This document shows positions 1-8,378 of a stretch of DNA of 34,384 nt, piece by piece. The stretch's first letter is position 1; every line of letters begins with the position of its first letter. The notes beneath the pieces are model-generated. The model was not told the DNA's origin. It saw only the letters and a list, made by a program, of their open reading frames with translations, and did no database searches. Origin of the DNA: an uncultured cyanobacterium (GTDB taxonomy: Bacteria; Cyanobacteriota; Cyanobacteriia; Cyanobacteriales; Nostocaceae); the NCBI GenBank assembly GCA_903848645.1, contig CAINGU010000104.1, positions 1 through 34,384 of the forward strand. The letters are read 5' to 3'. The translations under genes were made by a program, and so were the position numbers.

Positions 1-137
1 AATATATAAATATATTAATTTTAAGTAAATGCAAACAATTTTAGAAAGGAAAGAGAAAGATCAGGGAAAAGGGAACAGAAAAGAAGGGGCATATAACTAT
101 AATGAATCTTCTATGGCTGCGCTATCAAAAATCAAAT

Positions 138-225
138 ATAGCAATCCTATTTGAGTTAAGAACTTATCGGTGAGGGAAGGGAACAGGGAACAGAAGTGTT
201 CATGAATCATTTAGGATTGCTATAT
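138..225. repeat. 88-bp element with 14-bp perfect inverted ends
   Basis: ATATAGCAATCCTA at the left end is the exact reverse complement of TAGGATTGCTATAT at the right end. The interior carries heptamer-like AGGGAACAGGGAACAG. It looks like a small non-autonomous dispersed repeat of the kind common in Nostocales. No coding sequence is visible. Confidence 0.6.
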
Positions 226-255
226 AGGGTTACTATTTGATTCTTGAACATATAC

Positions 256-310
256 GTAGGGTGGGCATTGCCCACAATATGCGGGTTTTGGTGGGCATTG
301 TCCACCCTAT
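256..310. repeat. GTAGGGTGGGCA palindromic repeat, copy 1
   Basis: A 55-bp hairpin: GTAGGGTGGGCATTGCCCAC, then an AT-rich turn with GCGGGTTTTG, then GTGGGCATTGTCCACCCTA. A second copy lies at 29051-29105 with the same organisation. The homology extends into the flanks: both are preceded by a TTTGATT...ATATAC stretch, so this is a shared mobile or dispersed unit rather than a chance hairpin. Confidence 0.75.
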
Positions 311-311
311 A

Positions 312-705
312 ATACTTAGGGATTCCTATATGAGTCCTATAGTTAACCAATAAATTGGATTACACTAATTTTCTATTGAGCATGATAACTAATATAAATT
401 TTATGAAGCAAAAATAAAAACCGTATAAACCCTGATATTAGTTATCCGTATTTGTACAAAACAAAAATCTCCAATGGTTTTAAATACCAATTTGAAAAAC
501 TGCAAACTTTATGCAGTAAGTTCTTTTTAGTCAAAAATCTCAACTCTAAAATGGGATAAAAAAGCGAGAAGTTGGTTATTTACATTCCCGCAAGGATTAA
601 TTCTCAAAATATACGCATATATACTTACAGGCTTTTTGGGAGTTTCGGTAAAAATGCTGATTTCATCCCAAATTTGCCCAAATTTTATCCAACTAGGACT
701 GTTAA
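312..705. other. Non-coding stretch with no recognisable feature
   Basis: AT-rich sequence downstream of moaC. I see no convincing gene, RNA or strong hairpin. A 62-codon minus-strand open frame at 527-715 overlaps the moaC stop and has no recognisable content, so I do not call it. Confidence 0.6.
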
Positions 706-1200
706 TTAACCCCAATTTCCAGACTTTCCACCTGTCTTACTGACTAAATGAATCGCCTCAATCTGAATCGCTTTGTCTAACGCTTTAGCCATATCATATA
801 AAGTTAAAGCAGTAATAGACACCGCTGTTAAAGCTTCCATCTCCACACCAGTTTCTGCTTTTGTTTTCACAGTAGCATTAATTTGATAACCAGGTAATTG
901 GGCATCGGGGAGAATCTCTACGGTAATTTTCTGCAAGGGTAAGGGGTGACAAAGAGGAATTAAATTCGCTGTCTGTTTAGCAGCCATGATTCCCGCTAAC
1001 CTAGCCGTTGCCAAAACGTCACCTTTGGGGCTGTTTCCGGCTTGAATAGCGGCGAACGTCTCCGGTAACATCCGCACCTTACCAGTCGCCACAGCTTGGC
1101 GAATAGTGGCTACTTTCCCTGATACATCAACCATTTGAGCTTCTCCCTGGGCATCTAGATGAGTTAGTGGAAAAGAATTTGAAAAAATATCTTGCGTCAT
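706..1200 (-). CDS. moaC: Cyclic pyranopterin monophosphate synthase MoaC
   Basis: Catalyses the second half of the first step of molybdenum cofactor synthesis, converting the cyclohydro-GTP intermediate made by MoaA into cyclic pyranopterin monophosphate in the cytoplasm. The 164-residue length is typical. Family landmarks are visible: LCHP (residues 83-86), the [18 protein letters not shown] block (111-128), and YDMAKALDK, where D136 and K139 correspond to the catalytic Asp/Lys of E. coli MoaC. The C-terminus [10 protein letters not shown] is also canonical. It starts with ATG. It is divergent from the tRNA-Arg gene 37 bp away and has no other moa genes beside it here. Confidence 0.97.
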   Translation of the reverse strand: MTQDIFSNSFPLTHLDAQGEAQMVDVSGKVATIRQAVATGKVRMLPETFAAIQAGNSPKGDVLATARLAGIMAAKQTANLIPLCHPLPLQKITVEILPDAQLPGYQINATVKTKAETGVEMEALTAVSITALTLYDMAKALDKAIQIEAIHLVSKTGGKSGNWG

Positions 1201-1237
1201 TGGGAAAGTGTGTGTTATTATGAAATTCGTGAGTCAA

Positions 1238-1311
1238 GGGTGTGTAGCTCAGTGGACTAGAGCACGTGGCTACGAACCACGGTGTCGGGGGTTCGAATCC
1301 CTCCTCGCCCA
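1238..1311 (+). tRNA. tRNA-Arg(ACG)
   Basis: Full cloverleaf. Acceptor GGGTGTG pairs with CTCGCCC (one G-U and one U-U), the D arm GCTC/GAGC and anticodon stem CGTGG/CCACG are clear, and the anticodon loop CTACGAA contains ACG. The T arm is GGGGG-TTCGAAT-CCCTC, followed by discriminator A. The 3' CCA is not encoded. ACG is expected to be deaminated to ICG and to read CGU/CGC/CGA. Confidence 0.97.
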
Positions 1312-1323
1312 TTCTATAATTTT

Positions 1324-1361
1324 AAATGCACAAGTTCCTTTTTTGGAGTTTGTGCATTTTT
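1324..1361 (+). terminator. Rho-independent terminator after tRNA-Arg
   Basis: AAATGCACAAGTTCC pairs with GGAGTTTGTGCATTT (15 bp with two G-U pairs) around a T6 loop, followed by a run of T. It sits 12 bp after the mature tRNA 3' end. Confidence 0.9.
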
Positions 1362-1396
1362 AATGGGTTGTGGAATGAGAATGAGTGGGCGCAGAA

Positions 1397-2758
1397 CTAT
1401 ATGAATGGGCGCAGGCCCTGCGCCCCTACGGTTACAGCAGATTTCGGAAAAATGAGGTACAAGTTTGAATAATGAAACTCTTGTGGTGCGGGCATCTTGC
1501 CCGCTATGTGTACCTTATAACAGCAGGAATCGCTGTATTTTACGGCATAGATATCTTCTGTGCGACCAAAGGCAAAGCGCAAAGATTCCGGGATATTGCG
1601 GCTAGACTGGGTAAGAAAAATTATCATGGCTATGACGGTTAAACCTGTGGTCAAACCAAACATACTGCGATAACCAAGGGTTTCGGCAAATGTGCCAAAA
1701 ATCGGACCAGCGATAGCTAAACCAATATCAAATCCCATTAAAGAAGCGCCAAATATCTTCCCTCGTTCATGGGGTAAAGCCCTATCTGTCATTAATACAG
1801 AAATCATGGGAATAAGTGTACCAGAAGCAGCACCTTCCATTAATGCTCCTAATAAGAACATGAAAGAGTTATTTGCTTGCCAAACGCAGATGATAGCAAG
1901 ACTATAAGCGATCAAACTCATGGTGACAAATAAACCCCGTCCATATTGATCTGAAGCTTTACCAGTTACTAATCTACAACTAAAACTGGAGATAGCCGCA
2001 GCGGAGAAAAAGAAACCTGCATTTAAATCAACTCCCGTTGATTTGATGAATAGGGAGATGAAAGTATGTAAACTACCTAACGTCACACCACTCAAAAATA
2101 AGACGATAGCAGGAATTCGCACGCGAGGACTAGTTAATATTTGCCAAAAATTATCATTTTTGCTGTTATTTGGGTTTTTAACTAATGGTGGATTAACAAT
2201 GGGAAGAATACATAATAAACCCAGGCAACCTAAAGCTGCCGCTAAGAGAAATAATGGGGTATAACCAGCAGTTGCTTGTAAAAATCCCCCTAGGGCAGGA
2301 CCTATACCTACACCCAAAGGACTCACCAAACTCATGTAACCGACGACTTCACCGCGACGGTGTTCTGGTGCTAAATCGCTCACTAGGGCAATGTAAGCTG
2401 TGGCAAAGGCAGCAATACTAATGCCATGAAAGGCACGAATTATCATTAAGGGGATAATTGATTTGACAAATAAATATCCCAAAGGGGCAATCGCTGCTAC
2501 GGACATTCCTATTAATAATACTATTTTGCGACCTCGTATATCTGCTAAAGCTCCCATTGACGGTCGAAATAGTAACATTCCAATGGCAAAGCTACCCATG
2601 ACTATGCCAATTTCTTGCTTGGTAGCACCAATATGTTCAATATATAAGGGTAAGGTGGGCAATAAAGAGGCCAACCCTGACCAGAAAAACAAACCCGCTG
2701 CAAATAACATCAGCAGATTTTTTCGCAGATTAGCGTCAAAAGTATCAAAGGCTTTCAC
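1397..2758 (-). CDS. MFS transporter, drug-efflux type, with repeat-derived C-terminal tail
   Basis: A 12-helix major facilitator protein of the inner membrane, probably a proton-coupled exporter; the substrate cannot be told. The N-terminal helix includes LLMLFAAGLFFWSGLASLLP. The loop 2-3 motif A is GALADIRGRK, and the second half repeats a related pattern (GKASDQYGRG). The predicted start is GTG. The last ~45 codons (after about residue 408, EDIYAVK) do not look like MFS sequence: they are read out of a dispersed repeat (1432-1538) and a second small palindrome (1407-1425) that encodes GAQGLRP. The ancestral stop was probably near 1540. It lies 44 bp downstream of the glycosyltransferase on the same strand, so the two may be cotranscribed. 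Confidence 0.9.
   Translation of the reverse strand: MKAFDTFDANLRKNLLMLFAAGLFFWSGLASLLPTLPLYIEHIGATKQEIGIVMGSFAIGMLLFRPSMGALADIRGRKIVLLIGMSVAAIAPLGYLFVKSIIPLMIIRAFHGISIAAFATAYIALVSDLAPEHRRGEVVGYMSLVSPLGVGIGPALGGFLQATAGYTPLFLLAAALGCLGLLCILPIVNPPLVKNPNNSKNDNFWQILTSPRVRIPAIVLFLSGVTLGSLHTFISLFIKSTGVDLNAGFFFSAAAISSFSCRLVTGKASDQYGRGLFVTMSLIAYSLAIICVWQANNSFMFLLGALMEGAASGTLIPMISVLMTDRALPHERGKIFGASLMGFDIGLAIAGPIFGTFAETLGYRSMFGLTTGLTVIAMIIFLTQSSRNIPESLRFAFGRTEDIYAVKYSDSCCYKVHIAGKMPAPQEFHYSNLYLIFPKSAVTVGAQGLRPFI
1407..1425. repeat. GGGCGCAGG-C-CCTGCGCCC palindrome
   Basis: A 19-bp perfect inverted repeat of the common cyanobacterial 'GGGCGCAGGCCCTGCGCCC' type. It is immediately followed by CCTACG and by the larger repeat at 1432. 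It is translated as part of the MFS tail. Confidence 0.7.
1432..1538 (+). repeat. ~108-bp palindromic dispersed repeat, copy A
   Basis: Begins TTACAGCAGATTTC and ends with an imperfect inverted version (GAATCGCTGTA). The centre holds GTGCGGGCATCTTGCCCGC. It matches the reverse complement of 3871-3979 over its whole length with few differences (shared ATGAGGTACAA, ATGAAACTCTTGT and GCGGGCATCTTGCCCGCTAT). It is a MITE-like unit inside the 3' end of the MFS gene. Confidence 0.85.
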
Positions 2759-2802
2759 GGCAGATGCAATAATGCGAAAAGTGCTATTTTTCTATTGTTA
2801 CG

Positions 2803-3819
2803 TTACTTAACATTTTTCGCCACAACTTCCCGCACCCGATAGATTGGTCGTCCTTGAGATTCATGATAAGTCCGCATTAGTAATTCTGCCAAAAGACCGA
2901 AGCAAAATAATTGCACTCCTGTTACTAGCAACAACACCGCTAAAATTAACAAAGGACGGTTGCCAATATCTACATGAAAAGCTAATTTGACAAAAGTTAA
3001 ATATATACATATTCCCCCACCAGAAACCATAGAAATTAAACCTAACAGCCCAAAGACGTGCATAGGACGGGTGAGGAACTTTTTCATAAATAGAATAGTT
3101 AATAAATCCATTAATACCCGAAAAGTCCGCGATATCCCATATTTACTTTGACCAAACCGTCGCGCATGATGACGGACAGGAACTTCGGTAATTCTCGCCC
3201 CTTCAATATATGCCAATGCAGGTAAAAAGCGGTGTAACTCTCCGTAAAGATTCATATCTGCCACTAATTCAGCCCGATAGGCTTTGAGAGAACAACCATA
3301 ATCATGAATATAGACGCTTGTAGCCCCACGAATTAACCAATTGGCAATTTTAGAAGGAAGTAGGCGATTTAATGCCCCATCTTGGCGATTTTGCCGCCAA
3401 CCACTGACTAAATCATAACCTTCATCTAGCTTGGCAATTAACATGGGAATATCAGCCGGATCATTTTGCAAATCAGCGTCTAAAGTTACAATTATTTTGG
3501 CTGTAGCATAATTAAAACCCGCAGACATAGCCGCAGTTTGTCCATAGTTACGGCGCAAAATTACCGCTTTTAAATCAGTGCGAATTTGGGCTTGTTGTTT
3601 GAGAAATTCCGCTGTACCATCACTAGAACCATCATCTACACAAATAATTTCATAATTCAATTCACTGGCTGTGAGAGTCGAAGAAATGGCTTCTAGTAAT
3701 AAAGGTAAACTTTCTACTTCATCTTTAATTGGTACAACTACTGATACATCTAAAATTGGTGATTGGTAATTGCTAATTGGTAATTGGTGGTTGATAATTG
3801 GTGATTGGTAATTAGTCAT
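2803..3819 (-). CDS. GT2-family polyprenyl-phosphate glycosyltransferase (DPM1/GtrB/ArnC-like)
   Basis: Transfers a sugar from a nucleotide donor, probably to undecaprenyl phosphate at the cytoplasmic membrane face. The GT-A domain has VSVVVPIKDE (25-34), DDGSSDGT (62-69), the DADLQNDP metal/donor motif (114-121), and QSKYGISR before two C-terminal membrane helices (about 250-275 and 285-312), the usual architecture of this family. The first ~22 residues (MTNYQSPIINHQLPISNYQS...) are translated from a degenerate TTGGTAATTGG heptamer repeat, so the start codon itself lies in repeat DNA. The conserved fold begins at about residue 24 (LDVSVVVP). It is probably cotranscribed with the downstream MFS gene. 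Confidence 0.93.
   Translation of the reverse strand: MTNYQSPIINHQLPISNYQSPILDVSVVVPIKDEVESLPLLLEAISSTLTASELNYEIICVDDGSSDGTAEFLKQQAQIRTDLKAVILRRNYGQTAAMSAGFNYATAKIIVTLDADLQNDPADIPMLIAKLDEGYDLVSGWRQNRQDGALNRLLPSKIANWLIRGATSVYIHDYGCSLKAYRAELVADMNLYGELHRFLPALAYIEGARITEVPVRHHARRFGQSKYGISRTFRVLMDLLTILFMKKFLTRPMHVFGLLGLISMVSGGGICIYLTFVKLAFHVDIGNRPLLILAVLLLVTGVQLFCFGLLAELLMRTYHESQGRPIYRVREVVAKNVK
3754..3815. repeat. Degenerate TTGGTAATTGGTGATTGG short tandem repeat
   Basis: Successive ATTGGTGATTGGTAATTG-like heptamer units, the same family as the pure array at 24485-24572. Here they encode the N-terminus of the glycosyltransferase. Confidence 0.8.
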
Positions 3820-3856
3820 TTCTGATAACTGATTTTACATGGTTAGGGAGTGAAAT

Positions 3857-3994
3857 AGATCCCCAACTTCTTACAGCACTTTCCGGTGTTATGAGGTACA
3901 TATATAGCGGGCAAGATGCCCGCACTACAAGAGTTTCATAATTCAATTTTGTACCTCATTAGAGCGAAATCTGCTGTAAAGAAGTCGGGGATCT
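3857..3994 (-). repeat. Palindromic dispersed repeat, copy B (inverted)
   Basis: The core 3871-3979 is the inverted copy of 1432-1538. It is nested inside longer inverted ends, AGATCCCCAACTTC...GAAGTCGGGGATCT, that belong to the AGATCCCGGACTTCTT family also seen as a stand-alone palindrome at 10735-10767. So one repeat appears to have inserted in another. The rightmost part encodes the last ~17 residues and the stop of the NlpC/P60 gene. Confidence 0.85.
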
Positions 3995-4662
3995 GGAACA
4001 TAACTTTTCACCACTCTACCAGCACCGCGTAATTGTTTATAATAAGACTGACTAACTTGATCTCCTTGTTCCGAAAGTTGGTCAATACCGATACCGTTGC
4101 GTCCTTGATCTTTTCCTGAACTGTGAATATAATAACCATTATCCAAATATAAACCTACGTGGGTGGCTTTTTGAGGAGTGCCAAAAAAGATTAAATCTCC
4201 TAGTTTTAACGCAGTCATAGCAACTGGTTGGGTAAAATCTTCTTGTTGATAAGCATCTCTTGGTAGCCAAACACCTACAGATTTAAATGCGGCTTGCATT
4301 AAACCAGAACAGTCATAATTTGGTGCAACTGTGCCACCCCAAAGGTAATAATTATCTTGTTCCTTTGCTGCTTGAGTAAAAGCGATAACTGCGGGTATGT
4401 GTTGTTGAATTTCTGCTGCTGATAGGAATTGGGGTTGATATCCTGCTTCTGCTGGTTCGAGAAACTGCAAATCTTGAATAGTTAACCATCCTGGATAGTC
4501 ATCTTCACATAAACAAACTTTAACTGCTAAATCTTGATAATTTGATGTTATTCTTAAATTTCGTCCTGTGGCGGCTTGGGTTGCTAAACGGATACATTCA
4601 GGAGAATCATAGAGATTCAAGTTAGTTAAACATTGATATTCTGCTAATTTTAGATTACTCAT
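3943..4662 (-). CDS. NlpC/P60 gamma-D-glutamyl-diamino-acid endopeptidase
   Basis: Cleaves the gamma-D-Glu to diamino-acid bond of free peptidoglycan stem peptides, a cell-wall recycling role known for the Anabaena/Nostoc enzymes of this architecture. An N-terminal bacterial SH3 region (about 5-70) precedes the NlpC/P60 fold with NYDCSG (C118), THVG (H168) and YYIHSSG (H180). The C-H-H spacing of 50 and 12 is the same as the published Anabaena/Nostoc catalytic triads as I recall them. There is no signal peptide, consistent with a cytoplasmic recycling enzyme. The C-terminal ~17 residues (from about VPDPRLLYSRF) are encoded by the inserted repeat at 3857-3994. It is divergent from the serine hydrolase at 4815. 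Confidence 0.95.
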   Translation of the reverse strand: MSNLKLAEYQCLTNLNLYDSPECIRLATQAATGRNLRITSNYQDLAVKVCLCEDDYPGWLTIQDLQFLEPAEAGYQPQFLSAAEIQQHIPAVIAFTQAAKEQDNYYLWGGTVAPNYDCSGLMQAAFKSVGVWLPRDAYQQEDFTQPVAMTALKLGDLIFFGTPQKATHVGLYLDNGYYIHSSGKDQGRNGIGIDQLSEQGDQVSQSYYKQLRGAGRVVKSYVPDPRLLYSRFRSNEVQN

Positions 4663-4814
4663 GTTTTGTAGAAATAATTTAAAGGATGTTTCAAAGGTCT
4701 ATAAGAATTACCTAAAATAAGTTTAATCAGATTCCCTACTTCAGTAATTATAGAGGTAATGATAGGATTAAGCGAGAAACTAAATTTTTAATATCATCAG
4801 GAAATTATTTACAA

Positions 4815-5753
4815 ATGGTTTTTTTTAATAAAGACGAACAACTAGAAAATCTCGGTAATCGAATTTTAGAGGCAACTTGGGCAAAATTTCCAACTTTAGC
4901 TCCTAATCAAATTGCACTCACTTGGGTTGTATATGATCCTCCAGTCCCAGTTAATACTGGTGGTGCGCTGACTCCCAACGCTTTTTGGGAACACCTAGTG
5001 AGGGGATTTAGCTATCGGGGAGGAGAACGGATTTATCCTGCTAGTGTGGTGAAATTATTTTATTTGGTAGTGGTGCAAGAATGGCTAGAAAAAGGCATGA
5101 GTCATAGTTCGGAAGAATTAAACCGAGCTTTGACTGATATGATAGTTGATTCTAGCAATGATGCTACCAGTTTAATTGTTGATATCATCACTGGTACTAC
5201 TTCTGGTTCACAATTAACCCCAGGTCCTTTTGAAACTTGGAAATATCAACGTCAGATTATTAACCGCTATTACCAGTCCTTGGGGTGGGAGGAAATGCAA
5301 GCGATTAATGTCTGTCAAAAAACTTGGGGTGATGGTCCCTATGGACGGGAAAGAGCTTTTTATGGAGAGATGTTTGAAAATCGGAATATGCTAACGACCG
5401 ATGCTACTGCGAGGTTATTGCATAGTATCGTGGGTGGGGTAGCGGTGTCGAGTGGGCGATCGCAAGCTATGATGAATTTACTCAAACGTAATCTTAACCG
5501 AGAAGAGTTACCCACTAATGGAGAAGAAGACCAGGTTACAGGCTTCTTAGGCAGTGGATTACCGGAAAATAGTCAAATCTGGTCAAAAGCAGGTTGGACA
5601 AGCACAGTCCGTCACGATGCGGCTTATATTGAATTACCTGATCAACGTCCTTATCTATTGGTGGTATTTACAGAGGGAAAAGAGCAAGCTAGAAGTCGGG
5701 AAATTTTGCCTTTTGTTTCTGGGAAAATTGCGGAAGCGGTTAGCAATTTATAA
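4815..5753 (+). CDS. Class-A beta-lactamase-like serine hydrolase
   Basis: A penicillin-recognising-enzyme fold. SxxK is PASVVK (S77, K80), the SxN motif is SSN (113-115) in VDSSNDAT, and the KTG-equivalent is KAG (258-260) in SKAGWTS. At 312 residues it is the usual size. No clear signal peptide is present (it starts MVFFNKDEQLENLG), so I would not call it a secreted antibiotic-resistance enzyme. A housekeeping peptidoglycan or amide hydrolase is as likely. It is flanked divergently by the NlpC/P60 peptidase, which fits a cell-wall context. A hairpin at 5760-5784 separates it from the convergent cydB. Confidence 0.88.
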   Translation: MVFFNKDEQLENLGNRILEATWAKFPTLAPNQIALTWVVYDPPVPVNTGGALTPNAFWEHLVRGFSYRGGERIYPASVVKLFYLVVVQEWLEKGMSHSSEELNRALTDMIVDSSNDATSLIVDIITGTTSGSQLTPGPFETWKYQRQIINRYYQSLGWEEMQAINVCQKTWGDGPYGRERAFYGEMFENRNMLTTDATARLLHSIVGGVAVSSGRSQAMMNLLKRNLNREELPTNGEEDQVTGFLGSGLPENSQIWSKAGWTSTVRHDAAYIELPDQRPYLLVVFTEGKEQARSREILPFVSGKIAEAVSNL

Positions 5754-5759
5754 AAGTGA

Positions 5760-5784
5760 TGATGGGAGGATAAATCTCCCATCA
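5760..5784. terminator. Hairpin between convergent serine hydrolase and cydB
   Basis: TGATGGGAG / CTCCCATCA with a 7-nt loop, just after the hydrolase stop. There is no strong T-run, so it could serve as a bidirectional terminator or simply an mRNA 3'-end stabiliser. Confidence 0.6.
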
Positions 5785-5806
5785 TTCCCGGTAAATTATG
5801 AGGAAT

Positions 5807-6820
5807 TTATTCTCCCTCTTCACTAATGACTACTTTACCTCGAAAGACAAAGTAATTATAGATGTTGTAAAACAACATAATCGGAATCAAAAACCCAATG
5901 AAGGTAATCATAAACACCATTGAAGTAGCAGAAGATGCCGCTTGATAAATGGTAATAGTGGGGGGAATAATATAGGGAAAGGCAATAAATCCTAAACCGA
6001 TAAATGTCAGCAGAAATACTAACGCTGTGTAAACAAATGAAGCAACTTCCTCTTTCTTGTTTAGGCTTTCTAACAGCAACCAAATCAGCAGCATACCCAA
6101 TAAAGGAATTAGGGCAAAAATATAAACTTCTGGTTGATGAAATAGCCTGGCTCTAGCATTTTCATAGACAATTGGCGTAGTAATGGTAATTAAAATTGCG
6201 CCAATAAAAGTTGTCCAAGCTGCTAATTTGGCAGTGCGAAAATGAGTTTCCTGTAATGTACCTTCAGTTTTGAGAATCAGATAAGTTGAACCAATCAATA
6301 CATAACCTTGGACAAGTGTCAATGCTGTTAATAATGATTGCCAACTTAACCAATCCCACATTCCTCCGATGAAATGTCCGGCTGCATCAACTTTGATTCC
6401 TGCTAATACACCACCTAATGCAAATCCTTGAAATAAAGAAGCAATAAAACTGCCGATTCCAAAGGCAAGATTCCAAAAACTTTTATTATCAGAATGTTCC
6501 CGGAATTCAAAAGCAACAGCCCGCAAAATTAACCCCACAACCATTACCATCAAAGGCAGATAAAGGGCATTGAGAATTGTCCCATAAGCCAAGGGGAAAG
6601 CCCCAAATAATGCCCCTGCCATCAAAACTAACCAGGTTTCGTTGGCATCCCAAACGTTACCTAAACTGGTCATTAATAAACTACGGCGTTTTTCATCGGA
6701 AGAAGTTAAAGAGAGAATACCAACGCCTAAATCAAAGCCATCTAAAAGCACGTAAAGAAACAGGAAAATCCCTAGAATTATAAACCAAACTTGTGGTAGA
6801 AAGTGCAACAAAGCTGTCAT
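5807..6820 (-). CDS. cydB: Cytochrome bd-type quinol oxidase subunit II
   Basis: Membrane partner of CydA in a copper-free terminal oxidase that passes electrons from (plasto)quinol to O2. Family marks: DGFDLGVGILS near residue 30, WDANETWLVLMAGALFGAFP (about 58-77), and eight or nine hydrophobic helices across 337 residues. It starts with ATG 11 bp after the cydA stop, so the two are cotranscribed. Being downstream of cydA, it would share the GAC-N5-GTC element at 8379. Confidence 0.96.
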   Translation of the reverse strand: MTALLHFLPQVWFIILGIFLFLYVLLDGFDLGVGILSLTSSDEKRRSLLMTSLGNVWDANETWLVLMAGALFGAFPLAYGTILNALYLPLMVMVVGLILRAVAFEFREHSDNKSFWNLAFGIGSFIASLFQGFALGGVLAGIKVDAAGHFIGGMWDWLSWQSLLTALTLVQGYVLIGSTYLILKTEGTLQETHFRTAKLAAWTTFIGAILITITTPIVYENARARLFHQPEVYIFALIPLLGMLLIWLLLESLNKKEEVASFVYTALVFLLTFIGLGFIAFPYIIPPTITIYQAASSATSMVFMITFIGFLIPIMLFYNIYNYFVFRGKVVISEEGE

Positions 6821-6831
6821 ATAACTTCTTC

Positions 6832-8274
6832 CTATTGTGGCGTTTCTAGAGGACGACTATCGGGAATGTGACTCACTGATTCCGTGGCAATTACTGTTTT
6901 GATCTCACCTCCAGGGATTGGTAAAGTTAAATCTGGTCCTCTGCGAATAATCCGGCTACCAAAAAACATGGCTGAGACAAATAAAACACTGTAGAGAAGA
7001 GTAATAACTGTGAGTGAAAATAACACTTCCCCTGGTGGTAAATGAGAAGCTGCATCAGTAGTGCGAATTTGTCCATATACCGTCCAAGGTTGTCTTCCCA
7101 CACAGCGCACAATCCAGCCTGATTCAATTGCCAAATAGCCCAAAGGTGCAGCTAAGATCCAAGCCCGTAACAACCATTTTTGCTGATTGATATTATTAGC
7201 ATTCAGTTTACCTCTGACCCATTGCAAGATACTCCACAGCATTAATCCTACTAAGAAAAAGCCGATTCCTGCCATTAACCGGAAGGAATAAAAAATCAAG
7301 GGAATCATTGGTGGACGGTCTTCTGGTTTCCATTCTTTGAGTCCCAAGACAGGTTCTGAAAGTTTAGGTTTGAGTTCTAAAATGTAACTTAAACCGTTGG
7401 GAATAGAAATTTCCCAATCATTTTTTTCGGCTTTTCTATTCGGAATTGCTAATAGATTCCATTTGGCAGATTCACCAGCCGGGACTGTTTCCCATTGGGC
7501 TTCAATTGCGGCTAGTTTAGTGGGTTGATAGTGATAAACTTGATCGCCACTAGCATGACCAATGTACACTTGTAAGGGAGCAACAAAAATTGCGATCGCT
7601 AAAACTATTTTAAATGATTTGCTGAAAAATTCTGAATGGCGATTATTGAGAATATACCAAGCACTAATGCCACCAATGACAAATAAAGAGGTCTCCAAAG
7701 TTGCCAAGAACATATGGAGAACACTATTTACCATGAAGGGATTTAAAATTGCTTGAAAATAGTCTTCAACAATGAACTTACCATTCACCATTTGTCCACC
7801 ACTGGGAGTCTGAAACCAGGAATTAGCAACCAAAATCCAGAATGTGGAAAGATTCGCCCCAAAAGCCACAAGAATAGTCGCTAAATAGTGAATTACGGGA
7901 GGAACTCGCTCCCAACCAAACATCATAATTCCTAAAAAAGAAGCCTCTAGCATAAATGCCATTGACCCTTCAAATCCCAGAATACTACCTAAGAAATCTC
8001 CCACCGCTTCTGATAACGGGGCCCAGTTAGTCCCAAACTGAAAACCCATTGGTAAACCTGATGCAACTCCGATACCAAAGTTTAGTAAATAGAGTTTTGA
8101 CCAAAAACGAGCATGATGATAATAAGTGGGATTTTTGGTTTTTAACCATAGTCCTTCCACAACAATTAAGTAAATAGACATACCTGTAGTGAGAACAGGC
8201 CAAATCATGTGAAAAATCGCTGTAAATGCAAATTGCAACCGTGATAACGCGACGGTATTAGATAGAATTTCCAT
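6832..8274 (-). CDS. cydA: Cytochrome bd-type quinol oxidase subunit I
   Basis: The heme-carrying subunit of the bd oxidase. Conserved ligand positions are visible: H22 (in FTAIFHMIWP, high-spin heme), H187 (NSVLHMFL) and M334 (SFRLMAGIG) for the low-spin b heme, and GRQPWTVYGQIRT in the last third. The Q-loop following KLAAIEAQW (253-261) is short (about 60 residues to the next helix), as in the cyanide-insensitive CIO/cyanobacterial type, and total length is 480. It contains no copper site, unlike the aa3-type oxidase. It starts with ATG. A GAC-N5-GTC element related to those at 13488, 14024 and 17778 lies about 105 bp upstream. Confidence 0.97.
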   Translation of the reverse strand: MEILSNTVALSRLQFAFTAIFHMIWPVLTTGMSIYLIVVEGLWLKTKNPTYYHHARFWSKLYLLNFGIGVASGLPMGFQFGTNWAPLSEAVGDFLGSILGFEGSMAFMLEASFLGIMMFGWERVPPVIHYLATILVAFGANLSTFWILVANSWFQTPSGGQMVNGKFIVEDYFQAILNPFMVNSVLHMFLATLETSLFVIGGISAWYILNNRHSEFFSKSFKIVLAIAIFVAPLQVYIGHASGDQVYHYQPTKLAAIEAQWETVPAGESAKWNLLAIPNRKAEKNDWEISIPNGLSYILELKPKLSEPVLGLKEWKPEDRPPMIPLIFYSFRLMAGIGFFLVGLMLWSILQWVRGKLNANNINQQKWLLRAWILAAPLGYLAIESGWIVRCVGRQPWTVYGQIRTTDAASHLPPGEVLFSLTVITLLYSVLFVSAMFFGSRIIRRGPDLTLPIPGGEIKTVIATESVSHIPDSRPLETPQ

Positions 8275-8378
8275 ACTCTTTAAGGGAGTTACGCAAAAGG
8301 GCTAAATACCTATTTAGGATATACATTAATATTTGTTTACATGATATTACTTCCAAAAGTTTTAACCTTTGAAATGTT

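Noticed and set aside
527-715. 62-codon minus-strand frame
   Set aside because: It overlaps the end of moaC, has no recognisable domain and lies in AT-rich spacer.
1127-1312. 61-codon minus-strand frame beginning MGEEGFEPPTP
   Set aside because: It is the antisense translation of tRNA-Arg plus the start of moaC; this peptide is a well-known annotation artefact.
4815-5753. Antibiotic-resistance beta-lactamase
   Set aside because: The SxxK/SxN/KxG motifs fit the fold, but there is no export signal and KAG replaces KTG, so a resistance function is not supported.
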